Assembly (NCBI GenBank): GCA_016938515.1
Contig: JAFGUM010000135.1
Coordinates: 1 to 9,395 of the forward strand
Length of the DNA stretch: 9,395 nucleotides
Source: Spirochaetales bacterium
Lineage (GTDB): Bacteria; Spirochaetota; Spirochaetia; Treponematales; UBA12059
Direction: 5' to 3'
The notes beneath the pieces are model-generated. The model did no database searches, was not told the origin of the DNA, and was given only the letters and a program-made list of their open reading frames with translations. Both the position numbers and the translations under genes were made by a program. Shown piece by piece: positions 5,906 through 9,395 of the stretch (the stretch's first letter is position 1; the number at the start of each line of letters is the position of its first letter).

Positions 5906-8341
5906 GTGCTGGCGAGTGATCGCTTTACCGTAGAAGCGGCTGCAGAACTCAGGACGGCTATAGCGGACGCCGGCTACAACGAAGTATTCGCGGCAGGCAA
6001 GCTTGACGATACAGGCCTCGTAGCCGAAATAATCGTCGGCGCTCGCGGCAGCGTTTCGAGCGTGCCCGCTATCGCCGGGTTCCTCGATCGTGGTGACGTG
6101 CTCATCCACAACCACCCCTCAGGCCTGCTGGAACCCAGCGACGCCGACCTCGCCATAGCTTCCCGCGCGGGTGAAAACGGCGTGGGTAGTTACATCGTAG
6201 ACGACGCGGTCAGCATGGTGTACGTAGTGGCCGAGCCCGTCAGGGCTCGAGCCCTCATCGCCATAGACCCCGACGAACTGGCTGGTGTGCTCGAAGCCGG
6301 TGGCAAGCTGGCATCGCGTCTGCGCGGCTACGAGCCAAGGCTGAGCCAGCTCGACCTTGTCCGCCATATCGCAACGGCGATGAACGACGGCTACGTTCTC
6401 GCGGCGGAGGCGGGCACCGGCGTGGGCAAGTCGTTCGCGTACCTGATACCGGCCTTCGCGTGGGCCGCGCGCAACAAGGAGCGCGTGCTCGTATCAACCG
6501 CTACCATCAACCTGCAGCGGCAGCTGATGGACAAGGACATACCCGCCGTCGCGTCCATCTTCAAGAAGAAGCTCAAAGCCGTGCTGGTAAAGGGTCGCGG
6601 CAATTACCTCTGCAAGACGAGGCTGTACGACGCGCTTGACGAGGAAGGTTTGTTCGCCGGAGACGACCACCCGTTGCGTATCCTGGCAGCGTGGGCCGAG
6701 TCGAGCGCCACAGGCGACCGGGCCGATCTTTCATTCTGGCCAGACGAGTCGCTGTGGTCCCGCGTCCGCTCTGAATCCGACGACTGCCTCAACGCGCGTT
6801 GCCCTAACCGTGAATCCTGCTTCGTGCTTAAACTCAAGAGGGAAGCCGCAGACGCCGACATCATCGTGGCCAACCACCACATCCTGTTCAGCGACCTGGC
6901 GTCGCGCGCTGCCGGATCAGGCTACGAATCCACGGCGGTGCTGCCACCGTACACGTCCATAATTTTTGACGAGGCGCACGCCATTGAGTCGAGCGCGACG
7001 AGTTTCTTCTCCGAGGAACTGACCCGGTTTTCCGTGTTCAGGCAATCGGCCAAGCTATACCGCGAGAAGCGCGGACGAAGGTTCGGCGTCATAGTCAAGT
7101 TGCAGAATATCAAGGGCCTGCCACCAGGCGTCCTCAAGCGTTTCCCCGACGCTGCGGACGCGCTGCTCGCCGCCATAGCCGCGGCGGACGAAGCCGCTCT
7201 CGGCCTTGTAGGCTCCGCGGCCAACTACCGGCTCGTAGTCAGGAGCGTCGATGTGGAGCACGCCGTACTCAAACCCCTGGGCGACGTGGAGCGATGCCTT
7301 CTGTCTGTCGCCGAGCTGCTCAAGGACGCTCTCGCCGCGGTTCCCGACGCCGAAGAAGGCGACCAGTCGGTACGGGAAGCCCAGCTTGCCCTGGTACGGC
7401 TGTCTGAATCTGCGTCTGTGTGCGCTCGCTTTCGCGGCTTCGACGAGGATACCGAGCGGGTGTACTGGCTCGATCGCCGCACGACCAGCCAGGGTGACGC
7501 CTTCGTCCGGTTCTGCATTACGCCCGTCGATATTGCCGACATGATGAATGAAGCCGTGTTTGACCGCTTCAGGTCCATCATCTGCACGTCGGCGACGCTG
7601 TCGGTCGGCGGCTCTTTCGAGTTCTGGAAGCGGCGCGTGGGCCTTTCCAACGCCGAATCACGCCACGAGTGCGTCGCGTTTCCTTCGCCCTTCCCGTTCG
7701 AGCGCAACGCCCTGCTTGGCGCCGCCACCGACGCGCCTTCTCCCGATTCAGCCGGATGGCAGGCATGGATAAACGACGCGGTGTACGACCTCATCGTGGC
7801 GTCTGGAGGGAGAGCCCTCGTCCTCTTCACCTCGTATACCGCGCTTCGCGCCGCCTGGGACTCGGTCAAGCCACGGCTCGACTCGCTGGGGATAAGCGCC
7901 TTCCGACAGGGTGATGACGAACGCTCACGGCTCCTTGACGCCTTCAAGGTAGACGTGGCCAGCGTGCTCTTCGCCACCGACTCGTTCTGGGAAGGCGTAG
8001 ACGCCCCGGGTGAAACGCTCGAACTCGTCATCATCACGAAGCTGCCGTTCAGGGTACCTACCGACCCTGTTCAAAAGGCCAGGGCCGAGGCTGTCGAGCG
8101 GCGGGGAGGCAACTCGTTCATGGATCTGTCGCTACCAGAAGCTGTCATCCGATTCAAGCAGGGCTTTGGACGGCTCATTCGCCACAGCGACGACAGGGGC
8201 GCCGTAGTCGTACTGGACGTCCGCCTGCTTGCCAAGCGCTACGGCGCCGTCTTTATCCGATCTTTGCCACGGGTACAAACAAGCTTCAAGCCCATCGCCG
8301 AACTGGCAAGCGACCTCAGAGCCTTTCTCGGGCGCGGGTGA
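5906..8341 (+). CDS. DinG/XPD-family Fe-S DNA helicase with N-terminal RadC-like JAMM domain
   Basis: This 811-residue protein joins two modules. Residues 1 to about 135 resemble a RadC-type JAMM (MPN+) domain: Glu26 in NEVFAAGKLDD, then His68-Asn-His70-Pro-Ser-Gly, and Ser78 and Asp81 in EPSDAD, which is the full set of expected metal and catalytic residues. Residues from about 145 onward are a superfamily 2 helicase of the DinG/YoaA type. Walker A is GTGVGKS (170-176). Four cysteines suited to a 4Fe-4S cluster are Cys236, Cys294, Cys299 and Cys305. Walker B is DEAH (355-358), followed by SFWEGVDAPG (around 693-702) and QGFGRLIRH (752-760). Proteins of this family unwind damaged or structured DNA and R-loops in the cytoplasm. 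The start is GTG 5906, with GAAAGG (5892-5897) eight bases upstream and only 12 bases after the preceding stop, so co-transcription is likely. The helicase part is about YoaA length. In some Firmicutes DinG proteins a nuclease domain occupies the N-terminus, so here the JAMM domain takes that place. Confidence 0.93.
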   Translation: MLASDRFTVEAAAELRTAIADAGYNEVFAAGKLDDTGLVAEIIVGARGSVSSVPAIAGFLDRGDVLIHNHPSGLLEPSDADLAIASRAGENGVGSYIVDDAVSMVYVVAEPVRARALIAIDPDELAGVLEAGGKLASRLRGYEPRLSQLDLVRHIATAMNDGYVLAAEAGTGVGKSFAYLIPAFAWAARNKERVLVSTATINLQRQLMDKDIPAVASIFKKKLKAVLVKGRGNYLCKTRLYDALDEEGLFAGDDHPLRILAAWAESSATGDRADLSFWPDESLWSRVRSESDDCLNARCPNRESCFVLKLKREAADADIIVANHHILFSDLASRAAGSGYESTAVLPPYTSIIFDEAHAIESSATSFFSEELTRFSVFRQSAKLYREKRGRRFGVIVKLQNIKGLPPGVLKRFPDAADALLAAIAAADEAALGLVGSAANYRLVVRSVDVEHAVLKPLGDVERCLLSVAELLKDALAAVPDAEEGDQSVREAQLALVRLSESASVCARFRGFDEDTERVYWLDRRTTSQGDAFVRFCITPVDIADMMNEAVFDRFRSIICTSATLSVGGSFEFWKRRVGLSNAESRHECVAFPSPFPFERNALLGAATDAPSPDSAGWQAWINDAVYDLIVASGGRALVLFTSYTALRAAWDSVKPRLDSLGISAFRQGDDERSRLLDAFKVDVASVLFATDSFWEGVDAPGETLELVIITKLPFRVPTDPVQKARAEAVERRGGNSFMDLSLPEAVIRFKQGFGRLIRHSDDRGAVVVLDVRLLAKRYGAVFIRSLPRVQTSFKPIAELASDLRAFLGRG

Positions 8342-8365
8342 ATTTACTACCCGACCGGCTCTGGC

Positions 8366-8394
8366 TTCACACGAACGCGCGACGGGTTTACAAT
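8366..8394 (+). promoter_or_regulatory. Strong candidate sigma70 promoter of manA
   Basis: TTCACA (8366-8371, 5/6 to consensus), a 17-base spacer and TACAAT (8389-8394, 5/6) form the best promoter-like match in the window. Counting seven bases from the end of the -10 places the expected transcription start on A8401, the first base of the manA start codon. It suggests manA is transcribed separately from the helicase gene and possibly without a leader. Confidence 0.55.
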
Positions 8395-8400
8395 GAGCCC

Positions 8401-9395
8401 ATGGCTGTATACCCGCTGGAAAACAAAATACAGAAATACGCGTGGGGTTCCACCAACTTCATACCAAGCCTGCTGGGCGCGCAAAACCCCGACGCGGAAC
8501 CGTGGGCCGAGCTGTGGATGGGTGCGCACCCCAAAGCGCCGTCAATGGCTATCAATCCACACACAGGAGCCCGCGTTTCTCTCGACGCGCTTATCGCCGG
8601 CGATACAGTGGCGATGCTGGGCAGCAAGGTAGCCGCCCGTTTTGGTGATACGTTGCCGTTCCTGTTCAAAGTGCTGTCGGCCGCCAAGCCGCTTTCAATA
8701 CAGGCGCACCCAAGCAAAAAAAAAGCCGAGCGCGGCTTTGAGCGTGAGGAGTTCGCCGGTATTCCAGTAGACGCGCCCGAACGAAACTACCGGGATCCAA
8801 ACCACAAGCCAGAAACCGTCGTCGCCTTGACTCCCTTTCAGGGTCTGTGCGGCTTCAGACCCATACAGGACATAGTGGAAGACATCAAAGCCCTGTCGCC
8901 CAATTCATGGCGCTCGCTCGTTGGCAGGCTGGCAGATTCTCCAGGCAAGCTGGAATTATCAGTATTCTTCTACAGCATCGTCTCGATGCCCGCGGACAGA
9001 AAAACCCTGGTGCTCAACACCGCAAAGAAGCGCTGCGCGAACGCGCTGGCGGACAGGGCTGCTGGCGAAGCTCGTTCCCACGTATTCTCGTGGGTGCTGA
9101 GACTCATGGACGAATACCCGGGCGATATCGGCGCCCTCGCACCCATATCCATGAACCTGTTTGAGCTGAAGCCAGGCGAGGCGCTCAACCTGGCCGCGGG
9201 CCAGCCACACGCGTACCTGAGCGGCAACGCCATAGAGATAATGGCAAATTCAGACAACGTGCTGCGCGGCGGCCTTACGAGCAAGCACATAGACATTCCC
9301 GAGCTCATCTCAGCGCTCTCGTTCGACAGCGCGAGCGTAACACCGCTCGCCCCCGCTGCCGACCCAGGCGGTTTTATGCGATACCCCACGATAGC
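8401..9395 (+). CDS. manA: Mannose-6-phosphate isomerase, class I (partial, runs off right edge)
   Basis: The frame encodes 331 codons of a zinc enzyme that interconverts mannose 6-phosphate and fructose 6-phosphate in the cytoplasm, feeding mannose catabolism or GDP-mannose synthesis for surface polysaccharides. Family hallmarks appear in order. They are KYAWGS near the start; IQAHPSK with Gln101 and His103; the stretch ERNYRDPNHKPE ending at Glu138; and PHAYLSG with His270. Gln101, His103, Glu138 and His270 are the zinc ligands. NSDNVLRGGLTSK carries the conserved Arg289. The overall pattern follows E. coli ManA closely, and about 60 residues should be missing at the C-terminus given a usual length near 390. 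The ATG at 8401 lacks a clear Shine-Dalgarno sequence. The nearby ATG at 8393 is in another frame. A run of nine A bases (8716-8724) encodes Lys106-108. Confidence 0.95.
   Translation, partial: MAVYPLENKIQKYAWGSTNFIPSLLGAQNPDAEPWAELWMGAHPKAPSMAINPHTGARVSLDALIAGDTVAMLGSKVAARFGDTLPFLFKVLSAAKPLSIQAHPSKKKAERGFEREEFAGIPVDAPERNYRDPNHKPETVVALTPFQGLCGFRPIQDIVEDIKALSPNSWRSLVGRLADSPGKLELSVFFYSIVSMPADRKTLVLNTAKKRCANALADRAAGEARSHVFSWVLRLMDEYPGDIGALAPISMNLFELKPGEALNLAAGQPHAYLSGNAIEIMANSDNVLRGGLTSKHIDIPELISALSFDSASVTPLAPAADPGGFMRYPTI

Noticed and set aside
7225..8037. Minus-strand open frame of 270 codons opposite the helicase gene
   Set aside because: It is antisense to a conserved helicase with all motifs intact. 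Its composition is Ser/Arg/Ala-rich with no recognisable domain, as expected for a shadow frame in GC-rich DNA.
8335..8353. CGGGT/ACCCG inverted repeat overlapping the helicase stop codon as a terminator
   Set aside because: The stem is only 5 bp with a 9-base loop and no T-tract follows.
8393..8632. Plus-strand frame of 79 codons starting at ATG 8393
   Set aside because: It overlaps the start of manA in another frame and has no conserved content, while manA matches its family strongly from ATG 8401.
1..9395. CRISPR array, tRNA, rRNA or complete insertion sequence
   Set aside because: No regularly spaced direct repeats, tRNA-like cloverleaf with CCA end, rRNA sequence or transposase frame was seen.

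Overview
The window is a GC-rich stretch of bacterial chromosome carrying five protein-coding genes, two of them cut by the window edges. The organism looks like a diderm (Gram-negative-type) bacterium: one protein has a signal peptide and an apparent outer-membrane beta-barrel C-terminus, and another is an inner-membrane chemoreceptor with a predicted periplasmic heme-c domain. The style (frequent ATA and AGG codons in a GC-rich genome, several sensor genes, no recognisable enterobacterial gene order) is compatible with a Spirochaetota/Treponema-like lineage. A deltaproteobacterial-type lineage is the main alternative. This taxonomic guess is weak and rests on impression, not on a marker gene.

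Layout. Bases 1-797 (minus strand) hold the N-terminal 265 codons of a membrane-anchored protein with a large extracytoplasmic domain, probably a sensor. Bases 798-1102 are a divergent intergenic region. It contains a 131-bp MITE/REP-like palindromic element (834-964) with 16-bp imperfect terminal inverted repeats and a 4-5 bp flanking direct repeat. To its right are an 18-bp near-palindrome (990-1007) and a good sigma70-type promoter (1015-1043). Bases 1103-2977 (plus) encode a methyl-accepting chemotaxis protein whose periplasmic domain carries a CxxCH motif (Tll0287-like/DUF3365 type). Bases 3065-5893 (plus) encode a large exported protein with an HELTH metallopeptidase motif, a TolB-like propeller region and a C-terminal barrel. 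Only 12 bases later, 5906-8341 (plus) encodes a DinG/XPD-family Fe-S helicase with a RadC-like JAMM domain fused to its N-terminus. From 8401 to the right edge is most of manA (class I mannose-6-phosphate isomerase), preceded by a near-consensus promoter whose predicted start point falls on the A of the ATG.

How the genes relate. The two divergent sensory genes share one regulatory region, which has been invaded by the palindromic element. The exported peptidase/barrel gene and the helicase gene are close enough to be co-transcribed, although no functional link is obvious. manA appears to have its own promoter. There is no CRISPR array, tRNA, rRNA or complete IS element. The most unusual items are the JAMM-DinG fusion, the heme-c chemoreceptor, the MITE-like element and the predicted leaderless manA transcript.
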